NCBI GenBank assembly: GCA_041390025.1 | Contig: JAWKQR010000031.1 | Location: forward strand, 1 to 64,000 | Source: JBFFMO01 sp041390025 | Lineage (GTDB): Bacteria > Myxococcota_A > Bradymonadia > Bradymonadales > Bradymonadaceae | Direction: 5' to 3' | DNA: 64,000 nt | In this document: positions 16,846-26,368 of the stretch, piece by piece | Numbering within the stretch: the first letter of the stretch is position 1 | Layout: the number at the start of each line of letters is the position of its first letter | Notes under the pieces: model-generated | Databases searched by the model: none | Seen by the model: the letters and a program-made list of their open reading frames with translations, nothing else | What the model was told of the DNA's origin: nothing | Position numbers and translations under genes: made by a program

Positions 16846-17951
16846 GACTGACCTCCTTCGTTGGCGCGGAACCCGATGGCAAGGCTCTCAAGGACTCGGA
16901 TAGCAAAGTGCAGGGCGAGCAGGCCAAATCCCAGCGGGAACACCAGCTGAAACTCCCACTCATCGGCCCACCACATCAACTCTTTGGGGTATTCGCGGCT
17001 GATCGAGACGAGGTCGGCTCCCGACACCGCCAGAAAGGCACAGATCACGGTGGCAAGCGCGGCGGTCACGGCGTCGATCCACGGCAGAAACTTTTCGGGC
17101 AACACCTTCGACAGGGCGTCGATGGTGATGTGCTTTCGCCGCTGCGTGGCGAGCATCGCTCCGAGGAATCCCACCACCAAAACGAGGTGTCGCAACAACA
17201 CATCGATCCACTCAAGTTTGACAGCCTGCACGAACGCATCCACAAACTTGGCGAACCCCGATAACTCGGGGGGATCTTCGTAGACGACCGGTTCTGATGG
17301 TTTCTCGGTCGGCGAGGGTTGGTCGGGTTTTGTGTCGCCAAACGCTCCCCCGAAACCCTCATCTGAGTCGGCGTTCTGCGCGAAATCACCGCCAAATCCG
17401 CCGTTGTCTGCTGCCGGAGCTTCTGTGGCTGCGAAGTCCCCGCCGAACCCACCGTTGTCGTCGACAGGCGCGGGCTCGGCGGCTTCGCTGGGTTTGTCGC
17501 CGAAGTCGCCACCGAATCCGGCTTGGTCGTCCGCTGGTTTGTCGGCCTTCTGGGCGAAGTCACCACCGAATCCGGCTTGATCGTCCGCTGGTTCGTCGGC
17601 CTTTTGGGCGAAGTCACCGCCGAATCCACCGTTTTCGTCACCGGGGGCTTCGTCTTTAGCAAAGTCGCCGCCAAAGCCAGACTCGTCGTCCGACTCCGCG
17701 CCAAATCCGCCGCCGAAACCGCCCGATTCTTCGGCAGGCTCGGTTTTGGTGTCGCGCTCGGCGACCGGCTCCGGCGTCTTCGCGACGGTGTGATGCTCCT
17801 GAATGGTGAGCTTAGCCTGTATCGGAACGAGGACGTTTCGATACAACACGTTGTAGACAGCTAGGGTCAGCATCAGGCCAACCAAAAAAACAAGAAGCCA
17901 GCCCTCTGCTCGGACCAGCTTCTCTTCGACACTTCTAATCAGGTCGAGCAT
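16842..17951 (-). CDS. dctQ: TRAP small permease (DctQ) with long GFGGDF-repeat insertion
   Basis: The ends are those of a DctQ small permease: first helix about residues 17-38 (GWLLVFLVGLMLTLAVYNVLY), then after a gap LEWIDVLLRHLVLVVGFLGAMLATQRRKHITIDAL, FLPWIDAVTAALATVICAFL and ELMWWADEWEFQLVFPLGF. Usual family length is about 160-200 residues; this one has 369. The excess (about 45-245) separates helix 1 from the conserved core. It is acidic, low in complexity and holds eight GFGGDF-type repeats. By the normal topology the insertion would face the periplasm, where DctP and TatT work. The frame is open throughout, so the insertion is not an error. Overlaps dctM by 4 bases. Confidence 0.88.
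   Translation of the reverse strand: MLDLIRSVEEKLVRAEGWLLVFLVGLMLTLAVYNVLYRNVLVPIQAKLTIQEHHTVAKTPEPVAERDTKTEPAEESGGFGGGFGAESDDESGFGGDFAKDEAPGDENGGFGGDFAQKADEPADDQAGFGGDFAQKADKPADDQAGFGGDFGDKPSEAAEPAPVDDNGGFGGDFAATEAPAADNGGFGGDFAQNADSDEGFGGAFGDTKPDQPSPTEKPSEPVVYEDPPELSGFAKFVDAFVQAVKLEWIDVLLRHLVLVVGFLGAMLATQRRKHITIDALSKVLPEKFLPWIDAVTAALATVICAFLAVSGADLVSISREYPKELMWWADEWEFQLVFPLGFGLLALHFAIRVLESLAIGFRANEGGQS
17334..17723 (-). repeat. Eight in-frame GFGGDF-type repeats within dctQ
   Basis: The translated segment (DctQ residues about 77-206) contains eight units with core GFGG(D/G/A)F: GGFGGGFGAE, SGFGGDFAKD, GGFGGDFAQK, AGFGGDFAQK, AGFGGDFGDK, GGFGGDFAAT, GGFGGDFAQN and EGFGGAFGDT. Spacing is irregular (about 13-23 residues) and the linkers are acidic with Pro and Ala. 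Two neighbouring units share the linker ADxPADDQ, a recent duplication. Confidence 0.9.
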
Positions 17952-17975
17952 AACAACCGCGGATTCTGAGGAAGA

Positions 17976-18983
17976 TTATTTCTTACGGTATTCGGCCAAG
18001 TATCCCAGCATCTCGTCAACGAGCGCCTTGGGAAACAGCTTGCCCGAGAGTGCGTCGCGCGTTTTCTTCGCCATCGCCAGCCACTGTGGCATGTCTTCGG
18101 CTTTGACGCTTTCGATGCCGTTCGCTGCGATGGTCTTGATGGCAGACTGATTGTCTTTTCGGATGGCGGTGAGGAGGTCCTTCCCGTTTTTCTCCGAAAT
18201 CTCCATGATGGCCTTGCGGTGTTCCTCTGGGAGTGCGTCCCAGCTCTTCTTGGAGACCACGAGTCCACCGATCACGCACGCGAGCTTGAGGTCGGTCACG
18301 TACTTCGCCTTGGTGTGCCACTGAAGGGCGACCGCGCCGTACGGCGAGTTGCCAAACGCGTCGATAACGCCGGTTTGTAGGCTAGGAAGCACGTCGGGAA
18401 CCCCCAACAGTGTACCGTTGACGCCGGACACCTCCATGACGGCCTTGCTGATAGGGTCGAGATCCCACACCCACATCTTGGTCTTCTTGAAGTCTTCCGG
18501 GCGAGCGATGGGCGTGTTGCTGAACACGTAATTGAAGCCCACATCACCCCAGTGAAGCAGGACAAAACCTTTGTCTTCGAGGAGTTTGGTAAACGTCGGC
18601 GACATTTTCCCACGCACAAAATCCAGCTCCTCATAGTTTCGGAACGTCAGGGGGAGCTGCAGGACCAGGAGCTCAGGGTTAACGTCCCCAAGACCAACGC
18701 TGGTCAACGCTCCGCCGTCCAGCTGGCCGGTGCGCATCTTGCGCACCATCGCGGACTCATCCCCCATCACCCCGCCCGCGTAGATCTTCAGCGCGACCTC
18801 GCCGTTTGTGGCTTTGTTGATCTCGCGGTTTGTCTTCTCGAATGACTTGACCCACGTTGAGCCCGCGGGCGCGAGCGAGCCTATCTTCAGGATATACTTG
18901 GGCTTCTCGGCAAATGCCGGCAGAGCCATCAGTGAAGTGGCGACCAGCGCCAGGAGTGCGGCGGTAAAGCGTCGTCTTTGCAT
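17976..18983 (-). CDS. dctP: TRAP transporter substrate-binding protein (DctP/TatP-like)
   Basis: A 335-residue periplasmic binding protein with an Arg-rich signal peptide (MQRRRFTAALLALVATSLMALPAFA). DctP-family features: ILKIGSLAPAGSTWVKSFEK at the mature N-terminus, GGVMGDESAMVRKMRTGQLDGG, LPLTFRNYEELDFVR, and the LPSLQTGVIDAFGNSPYGAV region that normally helps fix the ligand. The start at 18983 has GGAGGA 5 bases upstream. It lies between tatT and dctQ. Pairing with a TatT lipoprotein marks this as a TPAT-type system; the characterised Treponema pallidum TatP binds hydrophobic ligands, so a hydrophobic rather than C4-dicarboxylate substrate is plausible here. That is inference. Confidence 0.93.
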   Translation of the reverse strand: MQRRRFTAALLALVATSLMALPAFAEKPKYILKIGSLAPAGSTWVKSFEKTNREINKATNGEVALKIYAGGVMGDESAMVRKMRTGQLDGGALTSVGLGDVNPELLVLQLPLTFRNYEELDFVRGKMSPTFTKLLEDKGFVLLHWGDVGFNYVFSNTPIARPEDFKKTKMWVWDLDPISKAVMEVSGVNGTLLGVPDVLPSLQTGVIDAFGNSPYGAVALQWHTKAKYVTDLKLACVIGGLVVSKKSWDALPEEHRKAIMEISEKNGKDLLTAIRKDNQSAIKTIAANGIESVKAEDMPQWLAMAKKTRDALSGKLFPKALVDEMLGYLAEYRKK

Positions 18984-19001
18984 CAATTCCTCCGTCTAAC
19001 T

Positions 19002-19915
19002 CTACTCGAAGATGAGTTCATCCGAGTGTTCGAGCCAGTAGATCGCACGCTCGCGCGCGATTTCGTTGTTAAGTCGTCGATCGGGCTCTGTGTTCATGTT
19101 CGCCGTCGCGACACGGTGCATGAGCGTAAAGAACAAGTCTTTGTCCTGCACCTGCGGTGCGTAGAAACGAGCATACAGAAACGGGATCATCAAATTCTTG
19201 TTGCCGAACTTCTCCATGGCTTTGTCGAAGTAGATCTTCGCCTTCTCCGGATCGCCGCCGAACATGGCCGGTCGGCTTGCATAGAAGACGCCGAAGAACA
19301 GGTTGATTCCGGAGTCGAAGTACTGATCGTCAAGTTTCTCCACGCGGCGCATCATGAGCTCAACCGTTCCAAGCGCGGCCACGAGGTCCGGATTGTCCTG
19401 CGAGAGATTGATCGCCGAGACCCATCCAAAACCGGCCCAGAACAAACCTGGGACGTCTTGCCGCTCGAGTTTGTTCAATTCGATGGCGAGCGTCTCGAGA
19501 TCATTCTCGAGGGCAGCCTTCCTAAGTGCGGGGCGGTTGAGAAGCTGAAAGCCGTAGTCCCGGCTGCGCAAGTAGTGCAGCACGCAGCGGCGTTGAATCG
19601 TTGATGGTGTCTTCGTCCGCCATGTCGATCGAGCGCGCTCCAGGTCTCCCTCGGGAACGCAAACGCGTAAGAGTAATAACCGCGTGCGACAAGCTCGAGG
19701 AGTTTGCGGTTATCGGGCGCTGAGACGAGAAAGGTTTCGAGCGTCTTGAGGCTCGCGGGGAGCGATTCACGCGCGAATTGGACGTCGGACTCTCGGTCAA
19801 GGGCCACCGAGCCCGAGTAGAGCACGTCCGCTGTCTGGTCGACGGCAAGCCGTTGGAGATCACACCCCGAACTCAGCAAAGAAATAACAACGATCGTCCA
19901 TATCCATCGGGGCAT
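19002..19915 (-). CDS. tatT: TRAP transporter TatT component lipoprotein, frameshifted
   Basis: The N-terminus is a lipoprotein signal (MPRWIWTIVVISLLSSGC). The early mature region (VALDRESDVQFARESLPASLKTLETFL, NRKLLELVARGYYSYAFAF) and the C-terminal part (GFGWVSAINLSQDNPDLVAALGTVELM; DDQYFDSGINLFFGVFYASRP; DPEKAKIYFDKAMEKFGNKN) match the helical TPR-like TatT family, periplasmic lipoproteins that form trimers and partner TRAP binding proteins. Frames break near 19590-19660; the middle reads correctly only when frames are switched, so at least one base is missing. Span 914 bases, about 304 residues when joined. First gene of the tatT-dctP-dctQ-dctM operon. Confidence 0.85.
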
Positions 19916-20071
19916 GGTTGCTCCACAGCGGGCACAAATTCAGTCCAAGTGGCGCGGATTATTGCCGCGATCGTTCGCTGACGCAACCAGCCTTGTCGCA
20001 ATCCTGAGCGTCTGGTACCAACGGCAACCAAACAGACATAGGGTTTTCGCGCCCCTCAACTCGGAGTCGAC

Positions 20072-20701
20072 ATGGCAGACGTGCACGTTGTTTCTCACCC
20101 GCTGGTGCAACACAAACTGACGTTGATGCGCGACAAACGTCGAAGTACCGCAGGTTTTCGACGCCTGCTCGAGGAGATTTCCTTGCTGTTGGCCTACGAG
20201 GTCACGCGCGACATGCCGATGACGTACGAGGAGATCGAGACCCCTCTTGCGGTCATGCAGGCCCCTGTGCTCGACGGCAAAAAGGTCGTCCTCGTGAGCA
20301 TTCTTCGCGCTGGAAATGGACTCCTTGAAGGCATCTTGCAGCTGATTCCGTCGGCGCGCGTGGGGCATGTGGGCCTCTACCGCGATCCCACCACGCTTGA
20401 GCCGGTTGAGTACTACTTCAAGATGCCTGAACATATGGCGGATCGGGATGCGATCATTGTCGACCCGATGTTGGCGACGGGACACTCGGCGGCGGCGGCG
20501 ATCGCACGCGTCAAGGAGACCAAGCCACGGTCCGTCAAGTTTTTGTGCCTGCTTGCGGCGCCTGAGGGAATTCGGGCGCTTCAAGCTGCGCATCCCGACG
20601 TGCCCATTTACACAGCCGCGATCGACGAGTGCCTCAACGACCACGGCTACATCGTGCCCGGCCTTGGCGATGCGGGAGACCGCATGTATGGCACCAAATA
20701 G
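20072..20701 (+). CDS. upp: Uracil phosphoribosyltransferase
   Basis: A 209-residue UPRTase, which makes UMP from uracil and PRPP in pyrimidine salvage. It has the full family pattern: HPLVQHKLTLMRDKRRSTAGFR at the start, LVSILRAGNGLLEGILQLIP, the PRPP loop IIVDPMLATGHSAAAAI, and the C-terminal uracil-binding DECLNDHGYIVPGLGDAGDRMYGT. Length is normal and no residues look altered. GGAG lies 7 bases before the ATG. It is divergent from tatT and its stop codon abuts that of the converging PQQ-like gene. Confidence 0.97.
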   Translation: MADVHVVSHPLVQHKLTLMRDKRRSTAGFRRLLEEISLLLAYEVTRDMPMTYEEIETPLAVMQAPVLDGKKVVLVSILRAGNGLLEGILQLIPSARVGHVGLYRDPTTLEPVEYYFKMPEHMADRDAIIVDPMLATGHSAAAAIARVKETKPRSVKFLCLLAAPEGIRALQAAHPDVPIYTAAIDECLNDHGYIVPGLGDAGDRMYGTK

Positions 20702-23567
20702 CTAGCTCACCAGCGCGAGGAAGTGCTCGATCGAGTAACACGTCAGCGTGTCGTTCTGGCCCACATCTCCAGATTCCCCCACGATCATACGAACTCGCCC
20801 ACCGGCGTGGAGAAACTCCGGCGCCTCGAAGACATCTGTGAGGTGATGCAGGACCTCACCAGTTTGGAGGTCGTGAAGCACCAAACGTTCACCCGCGCAG
20901 AGTAGACTGTCGCGGACGCGGAACACCGGAAGCGTCCAAATCAAGAGGCTCTCTTCATCGGCCGGGCGATACCGCCAAACACATTCGCCGCTTTGGAGGT
21001 CCATGCAAGTCATCTCGGCGCGATCGGTGCGCACCACGACAAGGTTCTGGTTCTCTGTTTCGATGATGAGCGGGTGTGTTGGCCGGTCGAGCCCGGCACT
21101 CAGGAGGGGCTCTCTGGCAAATATCTCGGGGGTTTCGAGGTTGACCAGCATGAGCTGGAGCTGCCCCTCGTGCTCAACGACGACCGCCATTTTCCACAAA
21201 AAAGGCGGGTTGACTCAGTTCCCTCAAGCGACAAGCGAAGGCCGTGCAGCCGGTGAACGGGTGGACGCTGTGGAGGTGCATATGTCGATCTCGTCGTGGG
21301 TCACGGCGTAAGGCGGCCTTCATGTTCAAATGGACCCATGTGCCCCGCGGCACCGAGGCGAACTCGCCACAGAACATCCCCTTTGAGGGGATCGAACGCC
21401 GACAACACGCCGGGTTGGGAGAGGGTAGAGACCACAGGTCCCGGAAACGCGGCACCCACCGCGGTGCCCTGCCCTCGCTCGTAAGTCCAAGCGGTCTCGC
21501 CGTCGGGACGGATACCCATCAGGTTACTGCGGTAGTCGGCGACCACGACGAGGTCCTGCGTCGCAAAATGAGCAGCCGATATAAGGATGGGGCTGCTGGC
21601 CGCACTTGAGGTGCTCATCCGTCCCGTGACGCGATCCACGAGCGCGCGCTGGCCGCGCTCGTTGGCGAGCACGACGTAGGGCCCCGCCACCGTAAAGCTC
21701 GCAAGCTTGGTGTTGTCGAGTTGCTCGATGGCCCAAATCTCGCGTCCGGTGGAAGCGTCGAGGGCCACCAAGCCATGCAGTGACGGCACCAACACCATGT
21801 CATCGACCACGTTGACGGCTGAAAAGTGTATCGACGACTGCGCCCACACCCACTTCCGCGAGGGATAAACCGCTCTCACGTCTTTAAGAGGCCAGCCAAA
21901 GCTCGGTTCTTGAGGATCCACCTCATGTGGCCGAAGGCCCGCGTGCGAATGCACGTACGCCTCAGGGCGTTCGAAGTACTTGTTTTCTCGCCGCACGTCT
22001 TCAAACCACGCTTGCAGTTCACGGACGTCGTTGTCGATGTCGTCAAAACGGACGTTGAGCTTGATGTCAGAATTCTGCCGGTGAATGTCGTCGATGATCA
22101 GGCGCGAGAGGCTGAGCAGGACATCGATCGCAGCGTCCAACGTCGTGTCCACGACGAGCGCAGGTTCGGGGCCGATCTCAAGGCGAGTCAACCCATCGTT
22201 GCAGTCCACATGGAGCATCAACCCCGGCAGTCGTCCGCGGCACGCAAAGCGCGCGCGCCCTGCTTCGGTGTGGTTGAGCACCTCGCGTACCCGTCGGAGG
22301 ATGGAGACGACCGTGAAAATCGGGAACCGGCCGCCGAGTGCGATGTGGTGACCATCGGTTTCCGCCAGAATCTGTCCCGGCAAGAGCAGTGCGTGCCAGT
22401 CGAAGGTGGGCTCGCCGTGGTAACCGACGAATCCGGGCGTCAGGCTCATCTCGTAAGAAAACGTGAGCTCACGTCCGTCTCCGATCCGCGACGTTGCTCC
22501 GGCCATTTCACCATCGTGTCCAGTTGAGCTGCGGGAAAGCGTCACCTTTCGCCTGCGCGCCAGTGCGGCCAACTGACCCGAGAAATGGCGAACAAACGGG
22601 TCTGCGGCGTAGTGATCGTCGAGACTGAGTAGGTCAGCGAGTAGGCGCTCGCAGGCTTTGCAAACTGCGTGGACGAATTCTGCCGCCAACACGGGGACAT
22701 CGAAACCCAAGACATCGTGTTCCCGATCGATCGACATGAACGTCAGTAGCAGATGCTCACCGCTTCCCACCAACGTCAGCTCGTAGGGCGACGCTGGAAA
22801 CTCGACAATCTCCTTGGCGAGTCGCCGTTACCAAACGGCGAGTGCACCCACCAGGTCTGAGAAAAAGGGGAAGATGCCTTTCTCGATACAGTCGTATGGT
22901 CCAGTTGTCGCCGAAGACCACGAAGTCACCGGCGATCGCATCGCGAACCGGCACAATCTCGAGAGGGCGTCCGAGGGGCGAATGCCGGTGAAGACTCCTT
23001 TGGTGGTGAAGAACATCGTTCTTCCAGCGGTCGCCGACGACGATCTCCACGGCAGGCATACTACCGACCTTCCGAACGGCGTCGCGCTGGCGGTGGTGAG
23101 TTCTCCACAGCACTGGTCAAAGCTGACGGCTGGCATCTGTAATGGTGTCCTGCTGCGCCCGGATTGATGTAGATCCGCCCGATGTAATGGGAGGGCGATG
23201 ATCGCCCAGGGCCCCACGAATGCCGCGCGTCCCTGTCGATCAAGCACTCTGAGAAACCTCGTTGCACAAGACAAGGTGTGTGCGTGGCGCGAACGGGCTT
23301 CTGCTGCCGCAGTTGCTCGGGCGTAATGACGGAAGCCGACGTTGCGGCGGTCGGCGGCTGGCCCGGCGCGCGCCTCAAGGACCTCGAAATTGTCTGGCGA
23401 GCACATCACGCTGGTTCGGTAGGCCATTTCAAATTATCGGCTCACCCTTCCAGCTCGGAGGTCGAGAGAACGCGCTTGATTGGCACTGGTTGTTGCCGAC
23501 GCCACACCATGTAGTATGGTCGCTGCGCGGTCGGGTGCAACGTGATGAATCGACCATGCGGGACCAT
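20702..23567 (-). CDS. Large PQQ/quinoprotein-like beta-propeller protein, many frameshifts
   Basis: Three well-supported stretches on the minus strand belong to one gene of about 950 codons. The C-terminal part (21199-20702) and the long middle frame (22773-21301) carry propeller-type strands: VPSLHGLVALDASTGREIWAIEQ, DLVVVADYRSNLMGIRPDG, GVLSAFDPLKGDVLWRVRLG, MTCMDLQSGECVWRYRP and LVLHDLQTGEVLHHLTD. Between them (21200-21310) the frame must change about three times to read YAVTHDEID, then HLHSVHPFTG, then WKMAVVVEHE. The 5' part (22800-23567) alternates frames every 50-100 bases. The proposed start at 23567 (MVPHGRFITLHPTAQ) is uncertain. No signal peptide is visible. Function unknown; the breaks look like sequence errors. 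Confidence 0.5.
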
Positions 23568-23627
23568 CGGGAAAAACTCTGGTAACAAATCGGCGCTTCG
23601 ACCGATAACCCGGCAACAGGAGGACGC

Positions 23628-24026
23628 ATGACGAAGATCACCGGACCACGCGGAAACATGTTCCAAGACAATTCAAGGCCAATGAGGGCGGGGATTCGGT
23701 AAAGCGATGGCTGGGCGTGGCCGACGGCGCGCTCGCCACGGTGTCGACCGTGAGCTCGGCCGTACCCGGTGGAGCGCTCGTTGGCGCTGCAGCAGATGGA
23801 CTGCGTTCGCTGCTCGGGCAGGGTGAGGGACCACAGGACCAAATGGACAAGATGTGGGCGATGCAGCGTGAGTCGCAGATGTTCAATATGCAGCATTCGA
23901 ACCGCAGATTTGCCATTCAGGACGACAACCGGCGGTTCTCGACGCTGTCAAATCTGATGCCAGCGTCGCCACGACACGGCAAAAGCGGCCATTAACAATG
24001 ATGTGCTGACGGCGGATGAATGGTGA
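23628..24026 (+). CDS. Small helical protein of unknown family, frameshifted
   Basis: A gene of about 130 residues starts at an ATG behind a very good AGGAGG (MTKITGPRGNMFQDNS). The frame shifts near 23675, then near 23890 and 23960, and the joined product continues KANEGGDSVKRWLGVADGAL, a small hydrophobic Ala/Gly/Val segment (TVSTVSSAVPGGALVGAAA), QDQMDKMWAMQRESQMFNMQ, DDNRRFSTLSNLM and RHDTAKAAINND. The second half is an amphipathic helix rich in Gln and Met. Its end overlaps the start of the following TPR gene. The composition recalls small secreted or translocator-like proteins, but I cannot name the family. Confidence 0.4.
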
Positions 24027-24343
24027 TCCAGAAACTTAAGCAAGCCGGTCTTGATGGACTCATGAACGATGGGACGATGCGTTGCAGGCGTGCACAAACG
24101 CGAGACCGGCACCGGACTACTGGTTGCCTGACACGCTTCGCGGGTCGATCTTGTGTGCGCAAGGTGAGATTGCGGGCGCCATCAAAGCGCTGAAGGCGGT
24201 GGCGGATCGGCATCCCACGCGCGCTTACCCGCGTCTGCAACTCGCGGAAGCACTGTTGCTTGTCATACGCACAAGCCCGAGATTACCTGCAGAAGGCCGA
24301 AGCGCCGAGGACGCCGCTGGAGTATTCGGAACTACTTGCCTGA
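24020..24343 (+). CDS. Small TPR protein, possibly chaperone-like, frameshifted
   Basis: About 107 codons starting at 24020 (MVIQKLKQAGLDGLM). After frame changes near 24070, 24200 and 24255 the product reads RWDDALQACTNA, PAPDYWLPDTLRGSILCAQG, EIAGAIKALKAVADRHPTRAYPRLQLAEAL and YAQARDYLQKAEAPRTPLEYSELLA. These are tetratricopeptide repeats with the canonical small-large residue spacing. A short TPR protein sitting behind a small Gln/Met-rich protein is the arrangement of class II type III secretion chaperones (SycD/LcrH), but no secretion gene is in the window. The start overlaps the preceding gene by 7 bases. Next ORF starts at the stop (TGATG). Confidence 0.45.
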
Positions 24344-24413
24344 TGCGTGCCGCATTCGTTGACGAACTCGGGCTGATGGCATCTTTAGATGAAAATTGTC
24401 CAAGAGACTGCAC

Positions 24414-24775
24414 ATGAAGGTGACAGGTCAGCCCGGGGATCTCTTCCAGCAAATTCAGGAGATCTGGATGGAGGTGCGGTCACTGCGGACAACGTGGTTG
24501 CGAACGCGCGGCGGTGACTGCGAAGGTCGAGACGTAGCCTGAGCAACCGCGTGGTTGCAGCGGTCGTCATAATGCCATTCGGCGCAAGATCACCTCGGCA
24601 GATGCGGCTGAGCGAGATCGCTGTGGCGATGATCGCGCGACAACTCGACAAACTTGAGCGGCAGGGCACGCCGAAACTGCCAAGTTGGATGACGCGACCC
24701 ACTTCAACGATCCTGTGTTTGCGCGACTCGTAGACCAAAACGATTCTCGCGACCACCCGAATGTTAAGAGCGAGT
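24414..24775 (+). CDS. Small hypothetical protein, frameshifted
   Basis: The gene begins MKVTGQPGDLFQQIQEIWMEVRSLR at an ATG that overlaps a TGA of the preceding frame. The first frame soon stops; a second and third frame carry NAIRRKITSADAAERDR and then LDDATHFNDPVFARLVDQND up to a stop at 24773-24775. Joined length is about 120 residues, mostly helical and polar. It has no motif I know. It follows the TPR gene closely on the same strand, so the three small genes from 23628 probably form one operon. Confidence 0.35.
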
Positions 24776-25144
24776 AGATGCACGACGAAATCTCTTTCGT
24801 ACCGATGGTGCATTGTGGGAATGCAACGAGGTCACGTTGGCGTATGCGCAGTGTGGAATGATGGTAGAGTCGTCTATCATTGCGTCCATTGTCGACGACG
24901 TTAATACTGGTAAAGTTGGAATGCGGCTGGAACCGTGGTCACAGTCCAGCATGTTACCGCCTCGATGGTGTCACGGATCTGAACGCTGTATCAGTCGTCG
25001 CGGCGGCGCGTGTGGGGTTCGCCAACCAGGAACCTGAGTCATTCGAAATTGTGGCATTTCGGCACCGTTTGCGGTTATTGTGGTGTGCAAGCGACGAGTC
25101 TTTTTGCTCGGCGCGCAGTTCGGTAACGCGCGGAGGAACGTGGA
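24776..25144 (+). other. 369 bases without an assignable gene
   Basis: No open frame here has a convincing start or composition. One plus-strand stretch (LWECNEVTLAYAQCGMMVES, then SIIASIVDDVNTGKVGMRLE) looks protein-like and could be another frameshifted small gene continuing the operon from 23628. The last 30 bases hold the Shine-Dalgarno (CGGAGGAACG) of the GAF-domain gene. No terminator-like hairpin was seen. Confidence 0.4.
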
Positions 25145-26350
25145 ATGTATTTTGAAGTTTTCATTCCCTCGTCAGATCCACAGGGCTACGACGTCAACAT
25201 GACGGTCGAAGCTGACAATTGGATGATGGCTCTCAAGTCCGGGCTCGCTCGAACCGGCGAGAGCGACGACCTCATCCGAAACGTCATGTGCGACATCAAG
25301 GAGGACAACTCCATCCATGTCACAGACGCCACGTCACGCCGGGTTTTCATCCTGCGCGAGGTGCCTGAGCCGGAAACCGACGACTCTCAGAAACCGACGA
25401 TTCGAATTGATGCGTCTGAAATCACGGATGCATTGGCCAACCAACCCTCGCCCGCGCAGCCAGAAACAGAGGCGCCGCGCGCCACGGCTCCCGTCGAAGC
25501 CGCCGTCCCTGAGCCTGCGCCGGCGCCAGAACCGGCGCCAGCGCCGGCACCGCAGGCAGCACCAACGCCATACGTGGCTCCCGAGCCCTCCATTGTGGTT
25601 TCTCCCGCGGCGTCGGCCCCTACGCCGCAGGCCGCCGCATCGATTCACGTCGACCCCTCGGTGTCGTCTGAGGCCAAACATGAACCTTGGGCCTCCGACG
25701 ACGGGCGGATGCGCATCGGTTCTTCGACGTTCGAAGCGCTACGCAGGGATGAACCCCAGGCAAAGGTCGTCGAGGAAAAACGCGTTCCGACCGGACAGCG
25801 GCCCGCACTCGACATGAGTCGGGCGCGTGAGGCGGTGTCGGACAACATTATGGAAGAAGTCTTTTTGGAGATTAATCAGATCCATGAAGGCGATATGGCG
25901 ATGGAACAGGTCGTCAACTTTGTCATGGATCTCTCTCTCGAGAAGGTCCGAGCCGAGGCGGGCAGCATCATGTTCGCGGACGTCAACGGCCGAGAGCTCT
26001 ACTTCGCCACGGCTCGCGGTCCCAAGGCCCACGAGGTGATGAACTTCCGTGTGCCCATGGGCAAAGGCATCGCGGGCTTCTGCGCGCGTGAGGGCGTCAG
26101 CCTTGCCATCAGCGATGCAGAGCGCGACCCACGATTCTATCGCGAGATCTCGGAAGCCCTTGGGTATCCGACCAAAAGCATGTGTTGTGCTCCGATCCAG
26201 TTCGATGGTCGCGTTTTTGGTGCGATCGAACTGTTGAACAAGACAAACAACCACTTCGTGGGTGCTGAAGTTAACGTTTTGACCTATATCGGTCGGCAGC
26301 TCGGCAAGTACGTCTATGAACTCATCATGGCGCGCGAAAAGCTTGAGTAA
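25145..26350 (+). CDS. GAF-domain protein with Pro/Ala-rich linker
   Basis: A 401-residue cytoplasmic protein in three parts. Residues 1-80 form a small alpha/beta domain (MYFEVFIPSSDPQGYDVNMT, DATSRRVFILREV). Residues about 95-190 are a Pro/Ala/Glu linker (AAVPEPAPAPEPAPAPAPQA). Residues about 225-398 are a GAF domain: MEEVFLEINQIHEGDMAMEQ, VRAEAGSIMFAD, FRVPMGKGIAGFCARE and SMCCAPIQFDGRVFGAIELL, the last being the typical closing strands. GAF domains bind small ligands or pair with kinases. Good Shine-Dalgarno (GGAGGAACGTGGA). The Ser/Thr kinase gene starts 18 bases downstream, so a signalling pair is likely. Confidence 0.8.
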   Translation: MYFEVFIPSSDPQGYDVNMTVEADNWMMALKSGLARTGESDDLIRNVMCDIKEDNSIHVTDATSRRVFILREVPEPETDDSQKPTIRIDASEITDALANQPSPAQPETEAPRATAPVEAAVPEPAPAPEPAPAPAPQAAPTPYVAPEPSIVVSPAASAPTPQAAASIHVDPSVSSEAKHEPWASDDGRMRIGSSTFEALRRDEPQAKVVEEKRVPTGQRPALDMSRAREAVSDNIMEEVFLEINQIHEGDMAMEQVVNFVMDLSLEKVRAEAGSIMFADVNGRELYFATARGPKAHEVMNFRVPMGKGIAGFCAREGVSLAISDAERDPRFYREISEALGYPTKSMCCAPIQFDGRVFGAIELLNKTNNHFVGAEVNVLTYIGRQLGKYVYELIMAREKLE

Positions 26351-26368
26351 ACCCACCGCCGGACGTGC

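Noticed and set aside
15763..16851. Long plus-strand open frame of about 360 codons opposite dctM
   Set aside because: It is antisense to a clearly identified TRAP permease, has an improbable His/Asp/Gln-rich composition and no Shine-Dalgarno. It is a by-product of high GC codon use.
17334..17723. Possible CRISPR-like repeat
   Set aside because: The repeats are in frame inside dctQ, of unequal spacing, and encode GFGGDF units. There is no constant repeat-spacer pattern and no cas gene.
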